Assembly (NCBI GenBank): GCA_002633005.1
Contig: NMRA01000030.1
Coordinates: forward strand, 972,304 to 1,036,303
Direction: 5' to 3'
DNA length: 64,000 nucleotides
DNA from: Phoronis australis
Lineage: Eukaryota; Phoronida; Phoronidae
Part shown: piece by piece, positions 1 to 9,965 of the stretch
Layout of the letters: each line of letters starts with the position of its first letter
Numbering within the stretch: position 1 is the first letter of the stretch
Program-made: the position numbers and the translations under genes
Notes under the pieces: model-generated
Seen by the model: only the letters and a program-made list of their open reading frames with translations
Databases searched by the model: none
Told to the model about the DNA's origin: nothing

Positions 1-1377
1 CGACTTTGAAAAGTGCTGCGTCAGGTTTGAACTTTTGGCCTGGCTTGGCATTTCAGCCCTCGACACTAATGCAGGGCCTGATTAAGTAACATCAAGCCCA
101 TTACAGAAATGTTAAAGGCAGTCAACACTATATGTATAACTTTGTATGACACTACAAAAAGAGTTTAAATTATCATTAACAAAATCTGCAAAAATCTTCA
201 AATAAAAAAATTTCATGGAGTCATCTAGCTTGCTTAATCAAATGTCTTATCTACTAATAGTCATTCTAACTTTAAAATTTTGCAAGTCAATCTGTAAAGA
301 AACAATTTAATTGGCTTAATAAAGACAATTTTGATTTTGTCTGACATCTAGTGGCAAGTTAGAGCTTTTATGAGCTTATTCAACTTGACAACAGGTGTCA
401 CTAAAAACTAGGTCACATCAGAACTCATGTTAGTAGTACTTAATATGTCTAATTGATATTAAAATCGGCATTGATATTATTAAAAAGAACTTTTAATCTT
501 TTGTTTGATGCTCTGGGTCTGTCAAATGCTTTGGAGGAATTATGAGATATATTGGTACGAAAGCTAAACTTTGAAGTGTCTAAAACGTAGGTCACACCAG
601 TGCAGTGTGCAGTTTTAAACCATATATAAATACCTCCAGCAAACCCATGATTTTGATTAGAAATGACACAATGTCAACAACTGCTACTAAATGTTTGTGT
701 CGAGTTTGGAATTTACAATGTGGAGAACACTGTGGCCAACTGTTAAATTTTGTGAAAATCCTTTGAGGACTTCCAAAATACAGAAGTAAATGTAAAAGAT
801 TTAAATTGCCACTAGGGGGCACACCTGCAGTCAGATAGGTCTGAAATACTTCGTCATCCATCGTCAACTTCATAGAAACACAACTGCCAATCTCATCAAG
901 ATCTGGTGAGGGGTTTAAGAGACACAACTGCGGAGGCCGGACGTCCAAACAAAGATCACCGCAATTTGTACCCACATATAAATATGTGGGCACTTGAAAT
1001 TCCTTAGGCATCCACTTTGCGTTCTCCTCTAAAGATTGCAGGTCATTTGATTCTGATGACGGGGAACAGCAAACATCACAATCCAAGCATAGAACAATAG
1101 TATGTACATGATGCAATTTTTAAATTAAGTACACTTGTGAAAATTGTAAATTTTTTTCAACGACCTTGTTACAAATACTCAAAAGTCTGCATAGTGTAAA
1201 CTGTAAGCACTGCATAGTACGTCATTAAGGTGTGTAATTTGACAAAAGTTCCACTTTGCACCATAAGTTTAAAACAGAGATTTATCAAATTAGAATAGAT
1301 AAATAAAGAACAACTTGGTTGTGACTAATGTGTCATTAACAGGAAGTTGGAGATTGGAGGTGTTCTATAAAGGATAC
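1..1377 (-). other. SETD3-like intron 5 (part) with an unexplained 174-codon open frame
   Basis: AT-rich sequence left of exon 5. A minus-strand frame, 1116-592, is open for 174 codons from an ATG and includes YLYVGTNCGDLCLDVRPPQL and DLDEIGSCVSMKLTMDDEV. I recognise no domain, and it is not the next piece of SETD3. It could be chance, part of an interspersed repeat, or an alternative exon. No other feature was seen. Confidence 0.4.
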
Positions 1378-1485
1378 TTATGTAGGGCAACCAGAAAGAG
1401 TTGGATTGTCTCTCACAGAGCAGATGTAGAGCCAAGGCAACGTTAGGCATCAGCTGTAACATCTTGTCACATGACATCAGAGGTC
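1378..1485 (-). CDS. SETD3: SETD3-like exon 5
   Basis: A 108-nt exon, acceptor ACCACAG ending at 1486, donor GTATCC at 1377, phase 1-1. The translation GPLMSCDKMLQLMPNVALAL then HLLCERQSNSFWLPYI matches the GPLYSQDRILQAMGNIALAF and HLLCERASPNSFWQPYI region of SETD3. It was found only by reading across the minisatellite. The next family segment (TLPSEYDTPLYF-like) is not present in the window, so the following exon lies to the left. Confidence 0.85.
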
Positions 1486-4400
1486 CTGTGGTATGAAAAT
1501 ATAGAACCCAAAATGTCTTCAGTACATTTCACAAAATATTAACAGGAGAAATACAAAGTTTAAAAAATAAAAAAAGACATAACCAGCCAGAAGAGACTTC
1601 TGAGAAACATCTTAAAAAAGAATTGACACCATCTGATTTCATGAGCAAAGTACTCAACACTAAACAAAATCAAATGAGACTACAGTAACTGTACATGCCT
1701 ACCCTACAGTGACTGTACACGACTACCCAACAATGACTATGAATGACTACCCAACAGTGACTGTACATGACTACCCAACAGTGACTGTACATGACTACCC
1801 AACAGTGACTGTACATGACTACCCAACAGTGACTGTAAATGACTACCCAACAGTGACTGTGCATGACTACACAACAGTGACTGTACATAACTACCTAACA
1901 GTGACCGTGCACGACTACCCAACAATGACCGTGCATGACTACGCAAGAGTGACTGTGCATGACTACCCAACAGTGACTGTGCATGACCACCCAACAGTGA
2001 CTGTGTATGCCTACCCAGCAATGACTGTGCATGACTACCCAACAATAACTGCACATGACTACCCAACACTGACCGTGCATGACAACACAACAGTGACTGC
2101 ACATGACTACCCAACACTGACCGTGCATGACAACACAACAGTGACTGTGCATGACTACCCAACACTGACCGTGCATGACAACACAACAATGAATGTGCAT
2201 GACTACATATCAGTGACTGTGCATGCCTACCAAACAGTGACTGTGCATGACAACATGACAGTGACTGTTCATGACTACCCAACAGTGACTGTGCATGACA
2301 ACACAATGACTGTACATGACTACACAATGACTGTACATGACTACACAACACTGACTGTGCATCTTTACCCAACACTGACTGCTTTGCTGAGTCAATACTC
2401 ATCATCATCTTCCTTGGCACCATCAAAAATAAGTCCCCAGCCTGCAAAACATGACAAAATATTGCAAAAACATTGTCCCCAGTCTGCAGGAACTGACGAA
2501 ACATTGAAAAAATAGGTCTGCAGCCCGTAAGAAAATTAGAAAATATTATATAAACAGGCTCCCAGCCTGCAAGAAAATGGAAACAAATATTGCAAAAATA
2601 TGTCCCCAATTTGTAGGAAATGATAAACAATTGCAAAAATAGGTCGCCAGTCAGCAGGGACAAATATAGTGCATCATTTGGCTGTTTTATTAACATCTAT
2701 CACTTTTTCGAACTGCACTCACAAGTGTCTCCAATAAAACTACACAAACAGTAGCACACAACTGTCTCCAATAAAACTACACCAACAGTAGCACACAACT
2801 GTCTCCAATAAAACTACACCAACAGTAGTACACAAGTGTCTCTAATAAAACTACACAAACAGTAGTACACAAGTGTCTCAAATAAAACTACACCAACAGT
2901 AGTACACAAGTGTCTCTAATAAAACTACACCAACAGTAGTACACAAGTGTCTCCAATAAAACTACACCATCAGTAGTACACAAGTGTCTCCAATAAAACT
3001 ACACCATCAGTAGTACACAAGTCTCTCTAATAAAACTACACCAACAGTAGTACACAAGTGTCTCTAATAAAACTACACCAACAGTAGTACACAACTGTCT
3101 CTAATAAAACTACACCAACAGTAGTACACAAGTGTCTCAAATAAAACTACACCAACAGTAGCAGACAAGTGTCTCCAATAAAAGTACACCAACAGCAGAA
3201 CAGAAGCATCAGAAAGAGAAGCATGCCAAACAACAAATTACCTGAATAAGTTTGTTGGCCTTTAGACCAAAACCTTGATCTTGTGCCGAGAAAATAGTGA
3301 CAGCTTCTGTGTTCACCCCATTCTTGACCAGCCAATCAATGAATTCTGTGATGCACTCATTTCTATCAGGTGCTGCCGTCTGCATATCTAAAACAAAACA
3401 GAAATATCTTGTACAGAAAGCAGTGTGCAAGGAGTTGACAGTCAACTAAGCAATGTATGCTTCAGCTATGTATTTGAGATGATCTCAATTCAGATGACTG
3501 ATTTAGCAAAAAGTGAATGACATTCACATTCTGCCAAGTGCTGTGATTTACCCGCTTGTTTTTCTCTGAGTCTCTCTACCAGTTGATAGATCTCTGTGTA
3601 TTCCTCCCATTCGCAGGCTGGATTGCTTGCAGGTTTGGTACACTCTGGAATACGACAGGATAAAATGACTTGAAACAGAATGTGAAGTAAATGGAATATA
3701 ATGCTCAATTCAAGCATTGATATAGCCAGGACCCGGTCTATGCTATTCATCAAATAGATTTACAGATGGGCACCATCTTATATCGCCTATAGAAAACTTT
3801 AGGTTTGCCGATGGAGGAATTGAAAATATAGATTTTTAGGAAACTCTGATACATGTATTTATATATAAAGAAAAGATATTGATGGAGTAATGTAAACACG
3901 GGTCGTGTCATGGTTCATGCAAGCAAAATTATCACCTTCACGATTCACAACTGTCTGCATTGTTTTGTTTCATGGATTACCTGACAGCACATTTCTCTAA
4001 CCAGTTGCCACCGATTCTCTGTCAACATGGCTACTATGGCCCAAATGTACACATTAAGGCCCATAGGCCTACATGTGAAACATGGCATTTTTCTCAAAAT
4101 AATTGTTTTGCCTATAGCACCACTGTCTATACTTAAATTACAGGGGAATGAAGTTACTTCTTTGTGACCAGTGAAAATGTGTTTTCTTACGAACATGAAA
4201 GAGGTGTTTTTCACATCCGTGAACTGTGTCACCATGAACTTGACTAGGACATCATGGGGGGTAATGTGACTGAGAGCAGACTTGGTGGTGACCCCGGGAA
4301 TGATTGATAGCAACCATCAGAGGACTGGAAATGTATCATGGTCCATTAAACAAACAAGACATATTCTGCCTCCATGAACCATGTGGCAACCTTTCATTAA

Positions 4401-6361
4401 GGGTGCAATTTCCCAACCATTGTGTCCTTGCATCTGGTTCTTTATGGAGTTTTCCAACTCCTCTAGGTTAACTTTCTGATGTAGGTTAATGCTAATGACC
4501 CAAATTTTGAAATTTCCACTTTGCCCATGCCAAGATTAGCAGCCATCCCCTTAAAAGTGTCTGTGCCTTTGAGAATGCCTGACTTTCTTTGGCTCCCAAA
4601 CCATATGCATTTGGGTAACAAACAATCAGTGTTAACAATACCTTGACATATTTGGCCGGGAAAATTCCTATTTTTACATAAGAAAAAAATATTTTTTTAG
4701 CACATTCTAATATTTTGTAGTTGTTTGCAAAAATGACACTAGAATTTACGCAAATTAAAGAAAATCTTCAGGTCATGTAAACGCTAACCAATCAATTCTC
4801 AAAATTTTACTTCTAAAAGCACCCACGCTTGCTTTAACCACTTGGTGATTTTTGAAGTTATTCTTACAGAGGGCGCTACCATAGTTACACTTCTTCATTG
4901 TTAGTGTACTAAAATAAAAACAGGTTTCACTTGCATAAATCAATGATTTACAAATAATCAATTATCGGCTCTCTCTATGCCAGGCACAATCACAAAGCAT
5001 TGCTACCTTTTAAACTAAAGCCACAGTCAATTTCTGAAAAACAATTGAAGACCAATGGCACAATGGCTCAGTAATAAGTTGATTTGTGTGATGGAAATAA
5101 CTTCTCATTGGACACAGGAACTAGAACAGTCTTAAGAAGCAAACTGTGAAATATACAGATCTTGCCTGTGCTGCTTCCTCTGGACATGGTTAGCAGACAG
5201 GTGACCTGTCCATAAACTCTCTGTACGCTGTTATTTGATTGTAACGGAGTTCAAACTTAAATTTCATTGACAGAATGAAGACTATTAAAATAACGTTGAT
5301 TGCCAGAACAGCTGCTAGCGTGGGAAGGATTTGAAAGAACCAACAGCTTCTCAAGGTGTCCATCTAAACTCTCCAAAGGTGCCCCTAATAATCTGATTTT
5401 CATAGTTTAGCCAAGTTTAAACAAAATTTGCAGAAAATCTCCTGGCATACAGGATTGATTACAGCTGTATTGTACCACGCGACTTTCGAACTTGTCAGTC
5501 CAATAAAGCCGCTCCAAACTGCTTTGAAGTGGCAAAATTAATGGTTTGGTTGCCTGACTCTCAAGCAGGAACCCCGTTTCAAGTTTCTACTTCTGCAGAT
5601 TTTTCGACATTATGTGAGCGCCGCCTAACATGACATAGTATGCACGCATTAACAAATGGATGCACGAGTTCAGTCTACAGAAGTTATGACAATCTCTGGT
5701 GCAGATAAAACTAGATTTTACCAGTAGAGCATAGACCCACAATAGTTGAGCCACAGTCAGAGTAAAACAGTACTACCATCCGAACCACGAACTGAAACAG
5801 TGGACTACCTTGACAGTGGCCACCGTCTAGTCCCAGTAGAGACGGTTAAGTGCCTATATGAACTCCCATTTTTACTGCGCCCACCAGGAGCACAGGGAGC
5901 GTTACAATGGCCAGTTGCTGATTTGGGCAACTGAACAAACGACTGCTTGAAGAAAAAGTTTGATGACGGGAGTATTTGTTCGAGCTGGAAGAAATTAAGA
6001 ACATGTTGACAGCCTTCTAAGCCAGGTGTTACTCTACGCGCAAAAGGTATTTATACTTATAGCAACGTGACCTTGATGCTTTACTCGGTGTGAAGCATAA
6101 TTCGCCAAAACGTTTCTGGCGTATGAAGCTCCTACACTGTCTCTACAGAGTCAGCTACAGACGGTGGTCACTGTCTACCCTGCTTTAACTTCTAGCTTCA
6201 TTCATTTGATTTGCTTCATGTTCCACTCCGTCAAGACAAGAGAACTCACTTTCCAAGACCATATTCACAAGATCCATAACGCCGCTTTCGACGCTTTTTT
6301 CCTGAAGCCCGGTCCTAGACAAAGGTGCATTTGCTGCACGTCTCTTATTTTTCTTCCCCAT
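1378..6361 (-). CDS. SETD3: SETD3-like actin-histidine N-methyltransferase, 5' half (five exons, continues off the left edge)
   Basis: Gene model joined from exons 6361-6250, 3644-3552, 3387-3242, 2441-2369 and 1485-1378, all with GT/AG borders and compatible phases (1,1,0,1,1). The joined translation follows vertebrate SETD3 from its start: MGKK at the N-terminus, VLEKCTKPA, then EWEEY, the QGFGLKA segment, LFLMVPRKMMM, SAKQSVLG and LALHLLCERQSNSFWLPYI. In the family SETD3 is a SET-domain enzyme of the Rubisco-LSMT type that methylates a histidine of actin. The exons here cover the N-terminal region and the first part of the SET domain; the rest of the SET domain and the substrate-binding domain must lie left of position 1. 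No stop interrupts the joined exons. Orthology is inferred from collinear motif matches recalled from the family, not from a search. Confidence 0.86.
1683..2395. repeat. 24-bp minisatellite in SETD3-like intron 4
   Basis: About 29 copies of a 24-bp unit of the form GACTGTACATGACTACCCAA with one- and two-base variants, partly arranged as 48-bp double units around 2060-2200. Because 24 is a multiple of three, several frames stay open on both strands: a 268-codon plus frame repeating TVTVHDYP and minus frames repeating SHAQSLLG or SHCWVVMY. These frames are a by-product of the repeat and not evidence of a separate gene. The array begins within about 30 bp of the exon-4 donor. Confidence 0.93.
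2369..2441 (-). CDS. SETD3: SETD3-like exon 4
   Basis: A 73-nt exon, acceptor TTTTGCAG ending at 2442, donor GTAAAG at 2368, phase 0 to 1. It encodes AGDLFLMVPRKMMMSIDSAK plus QSVLG, an almost residue-for-residue match to the ELFLWVPRKLLMTVESAKNSVLG stretch of the SETD3 SET domain. It is squeezed between two tandem repeats. Its reading frame stays open through the donor into the 24-bp minisatellite. Confidence 0.86.
2433..2690. repeat. 42-bp tandem repeat that includes the exon-4 splice acceptor
   Basis: About six diverged copies of a ~42-bp unit. Read on the minus strand each carries a version of TGCAG followed by (A/G)CTGGGGAC, and in one frame the unit reads as a 14-residue repeat (LLTGDLFL..., LQTGDNVFAIF..., LQAGDLFLMV...). 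The innermost copy is the real acceptor and first codons of SETD3-like exon 4; the others lie upstream in the intron as duplicated, partly degraded acceptors. Confidence 0.75.
2719..3200. repeat. 37-bp minisatellite in SETD3-like intron 3
   Basis: About 13 head-to-tail copies of a 37-bp unit, each containing AATAAAACTACACCAACAG with single-base variants. It lies within intron 3, about 40 bp from the donor of exon 3. The AATAAA in each copy is on the plus strand, antisense to the gene, so it is not a poly-A signal for SETD3. Confidence 0.93.
3242..3387 (-). CDS. SETD3: SETD3-like exon 3
   Basis: A 146-nt exon, acceptor TTTTAG ending at 3388, donor GTAATT at 3241, phase 1 to 0. It encodes an FIDWLVKNGVNTEAVTIF segment followed by GFGLKANKLIQ. 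The GFGL(R/K)A motif is the conserved entry to the SET domain in SETD3/LSMT proteins. Exon 4 follows directly in frame with AGDLFLMVPRK. Confidence 0.86.
3552..3644 (-). CDS. SETD3: SETD3-like exon 2
   Basis: A 93-nt exon, phase 1-1, acceptor AG at 3646-3645 and donor GTAAAT at 3551. It encodes CTKPASNPACEWEEYTEIY followed by QLVERLREKQAG. This matches the EWEEY...LVEKIRKKQKG segment of SETD3, a charged helix before the SET domain. The exon is too short for ordinary ORF finding and was placed by splice signals and homology. Confidence 0.86.
3645..6249 (-). other. SETD3-like intron 1, no gene seen
   Basis: A 2.6-kb AT-rich intron bounded by donor GTGAGT at 6249 and an acceptor AG at 3646-3645. 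Short open frames on both strands show no domain, no splice structure and no resemblance I recognise. No clear mobile element was identified. Confidence 0.7.
6250..6361 (-). CDS. SETD3: SETD3-like coding exon 1 (start codon)
   Basis: The ATG at 6361-6359 was chosen because it opens with MGKK as SETD3 does and has a good context (A at -3, G at +4). The same frame is open further upstream to about 6505, but that part has no family resemblance and is probably 5' UTR. The exon is basic and low-complexity after the start (KNKRRAANAPL) and ends at 6250 with donor GTGAGT, phase 1. Joining to 3644 gives VLEKCTKPA, which aligns with the LLQKCSSPA region of SETD3 and confirms the junction. Confidence 0.8.
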
Positions 6362-6870
6362 TTTAATGCGTTGGCCAGCTTTTACCTTGAGTTCGACTGA
6401 GACAATCGTCGTCCACCATTGCCCTAAAACGATTTCAGCGCCTCCTATGAGTAAACTTTCTCGTTCCCTTTTATGGTCTGTCGATGATAACGCGCCTGGT
6501 GGCAACTTTGAAAATGGTAATCGTCGACTTGTTTTTTTTATTTTGTACCTATTTCCATGTACGCGTGAACCGTAGCTACGAATCTGCTAAGTCACACTAG
6601 TGCTGTCACTGCCTCCACTCAGCACCGCCGACTAGCTTACGAATTATCATTCCGCCTGGTACTGACGGGGACCTCTCTGGCAGCCGAAGGGTCGCACGGC
6701 CCGCCGGACCGTCGGTGACAGTCCTCGCCACTCACCAGGCAATAAAAGTGACTCGGTGACGATTCTCCCTCAGAAGAAACTGAGTAGCCAATTTTGCATT
6801 CTGTCCGGCGATATCGATCGTTTAGATGTGTTCACCTAACTCCGCGTGTATTTATTTGCTTAGCTAAATA

Positions 6871-6938
<68 letters not shown>
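6871..6938. repeat. (ATT)n microsatellite
   Basis: An uninterrupted run of about 22 ATT triplets, roughly 500 bp upstream of the SETD3-like start codon, hence in its 5' flank. Confidence 0.97.
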
Positions 6939-9147
6939 GTAATATCAGTAATAGTAATAATAATACTGAAGGTCCCACAGAAAACAAAAAACGTCATCGG
7001 ACACTTTTGAGTGTTAAATCTCCCGTTTAACAAAAAACGCAGTCAGTTCTCGTCGTTATCGGTGCTGTGGGCAACATTTCATTCATGCGTTTTGCCGGCA
7101 TAGATGCAGATGCCTTGCTTTTCAATCCAATTGTCCCGTTTTTTAGCTCAAGCGTTGAAAAATATGCAACAGTTGTCTCTTTATTATGAGTTCATTTTCC
7201 TCAGTAACATAACAATCGTAAAAATGTGTCACATGAATGTTTCGGGTAACACACAAAAAATGCATCAATATCACTAATTTTTACTTTCTGAAGAAAAGCG
7301 TTTATTTCTAAACTACTTCGTAAAGTCCCACACTGCAACCAATGTAATGAGCCATCCACAATAGGTGTTTGCCCTTGTTAACCCATTATCCGCAAAAAAA
7401 ATCAAAAATATAAATGAAAGTTGTTCGGAAGAAGTTTTTGGTTTTAAACTTACTTCGTTTTTACTTAACAAACATTTCACCCTAAGCGCTATACCCATAG
7501 AAATTACACCTAAACAAACGAATGCGAATAATTTTCACGCATGTACCGCGCAATATTAGCCGCGCGAGATCCCGGCACGTTGGCATTCCATGCCTAGAAT
7601 TCCATGTTTGATGGTAATAATATGAAAAACTGATGACGAAATAACACCAAATGCGATAACTTATGAACTGCAGACAACTGTGTAAAAGAAGACGAGTTGG
7701 TTGAAGAATCAAAGTAGAAATTGGCTAATGGGTAACGTCAATGAGGCTCTATTTCACGACCCTGAAACCGACGCAGAGGCTCCTCAAATTAGCAACACTA
7801 GAATCACGACACAGCAATAAGTTGTTCTAACTTATTTGCTTTACTAAAGGGACAGTATAGTTTTAACGACTTTTTGTGTCAGTTTATATTTGTCAATTTG
7901 TTAATCCATATTGTTCCACAGCTGTACGATAAAAAACTTGTGTATAAAGGCATTGTTTCAAACCCATGAACTTGATATACTGGTAAATAAATATCTAATG
8001 TTAGTACAACGAATAAATGCACGTTTAATGTCATTACTACTATATCAGCCCCGCCTGGTCTCGCCAACACCTTTACTCAAAGTTGTCGTCACAGAAAAGA
8101 TAATAATTTTGTTTAATAGTTTTAATTTTGCTTAGACTATCTAAAAGCTATCACAAAAGATTAACCGGCGCTGCATGGTGCCGATCTTGGTGAAATAATT
8201 ATTCATCATTAATGGTTCAGCAGCATTTTCACGAAAGACGACGCTCTATAATACACGCAGTGTTGGCTTACGTAGTTAACGGTTACAACAGTCCAGACTC
8301 ACTGAAATGATTAAGAATATCCAAAATTGTCAAAACATGCTTAAAAGTCTCCGTTGAAAATTGGAAGAAAAAAAGAGGTCACCTCCAACACGAATGAAAA
8401 GATGTAGAGTGATTGTACATGTATATGCACCTATGGCGTCGTTTTTCAAAGGCATTGTGTGACGATTGTCTTCTCACATCCGGTGACATCACAAACAACT
8501 TGGTGAATTAGCGCATGAAATTCATGTGTGAGACCCACTGCCGCCACAAAAAAGGCAAAAAACCTTGCGATGTCGATAAAAAGCATCATTGGCATTAACC
8601 ATTTCCTCCTATGGATCTTTGCAGGTAATCCATCTTCACAGTTGTGCGTTGTAGTATGCCAATTTTCGTAGGATGTCGAATTGTTGATCCCCATGATGTC
8701 ACATATCTTTCAAGAATAAGAAACAGAAACAAAAACGGAACTAAAATCTTCTAGATATTAGCATTAACTTGCGTGTCGGTTAGTTCAAGGTTTGTGCAAG
8801 TGGCGCAACACCCAGTTCATGTTATTTAATGCTCCGGCGTGTTACAGCGCAAGAATGTAGGCCAACAAATTTGGAAGGATATGGGTAAAGAAGTACGCGA
8901 AACAAAACACAAAATTAATTTCATTAAAAACTACTCTACAATGGCAGATCTAGGATATCACAAGGGGGGCAACATTTTGTCCGGCTGTAAGCATTTGCGC
9001 CAACCACGATTGTAGATGCGTATAGCACCGAATGGGGGGAGGTCGGGAGGGGGGTTTTCCCCCTCCCGTCCAGGAAATGTTTCTGTTTTTTCCTCTAAAA
9101 ATCAAGCATTTTCCTTGATTCCTGAGGTATTATCCAAGAAAAAAAAG

Positions 9148-9149
<2 letters not shown>

Positions 9150-9183
<34 letters not shown>
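9150..9183. repeat. Poly-A tract
   Basis: An uninterrupted run of 34 A residues, preceded by a shorter A run. It sits between a G-rich element-like stretch (9025-9075) and a tRNA-like head on the minus strand. Confidence 0.95.
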
Positions 9184-9184
<1 letters not shown>

Positions 9185-9216
9185 GCAGAGCACGTGTCAA
9201 ACAGGAAAAACTGCAT

Positions 9217-9292
9217 GTACCACAGACTCGAAGTCACGACCTGGCGTTTAGAGCGAGCGTGCTTTGCCACTACCCCACCACGATTTAAATGC
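9217..9292 (-). mobile_element. Possible tRNA-derived SINE head
   Basis: Read on the minus strand, the segment has an A-box-like GGGTAGTGGCAAAGCACGC, an anticodon-arm-like CGCTCTAAACGCC and a B-box-like GGTCGTGACTTCGAGTC, in the order and spacing of a tRNA. The stems are too imperfect for a functional tRNA. The adjacent homopolymer reads as poly-T on this strand, which is unusual for a SINE tail, so the boundaries are uncertain. Confidence 0.4.
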
Positions 9293-9925
9293 TAACGTGA
9301 CACTAAGAGACCTACTTGTTTATAGTCCACAGCGTTTTCGCGCGAAACCCACTTCTTTTTATAATGCTTATTATACGTTTTATATTTTGTGCAATCGGTT
9401 CTTAACAAATTTGTTGTATTTAAAATAGTCTTCAAATGCCCAAAAGACCAAATTCGTTTTTCGTGTTGGCAATAATGACGGGATTGCTTCGGAAATAGTT
9501 TTAAGTTAACTAAAGGTTTCACAAAGAGAGAATTATGAGTTTCTGAGTGATTCACTAAGGCTTCGATTAAAATTCACATCTTACCAGCAGCTTCTGTTTT
9601 TTCGTCGTCACTCAGGTTCCATTTCTTTAAAACATGAAGTAAATTTCCTTTATTGCACAGTGGAGCAGACGACAGAAACGAGTCGTAGTGCGCAGCGCCA
9701 CTGTGGGTCGCCTGGGATATCGCGGGAGAGCCTATACTTAGCCATAGTTCGGTTACGAATGCGCCGTGTTCCGAATTTGACACTTGAAATTGGATCTGAG
9801 CCCCCCCCAAACACTAAAACTGCACACATTTGAATCTTGTTTCATCCGTATAATTTTAATTACCGGGGTTTATTAATAAACTCAACATTTCCCTACGCTC
9901 TTGCTGTTTTATTTTTTTTTGCCGT

Positions 9926-9965
9926 AGCCAAGGGGGGGGGCTGCCCCCCCCTAAATCCGCCTATG
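9926..9965. repeat. G-run/C-run palindrome
   Basis: A run of nine G, a three-base spacer and a run of C can form a perfect hairpin. It resembles the termini of short interspersed elements and is not part of any gene. Confidence 0.5.

Noticed and set aside
1709-2515. 268-codon plus-strand frame of TVTVHDYP repeats
   Set aside because: It is a 24-bp minisatellite in an intron of the opposite-strand gene; unit length divisible by three keeps several frames open without selection.
6794-7030. Poly-Ile frame
   Set aside because: Translation of the ATT repeat.
9016-9288. Plus frame with a long poly-Lys run
   Set aside because: Created by the poly-A tract; flanks look element-derived.
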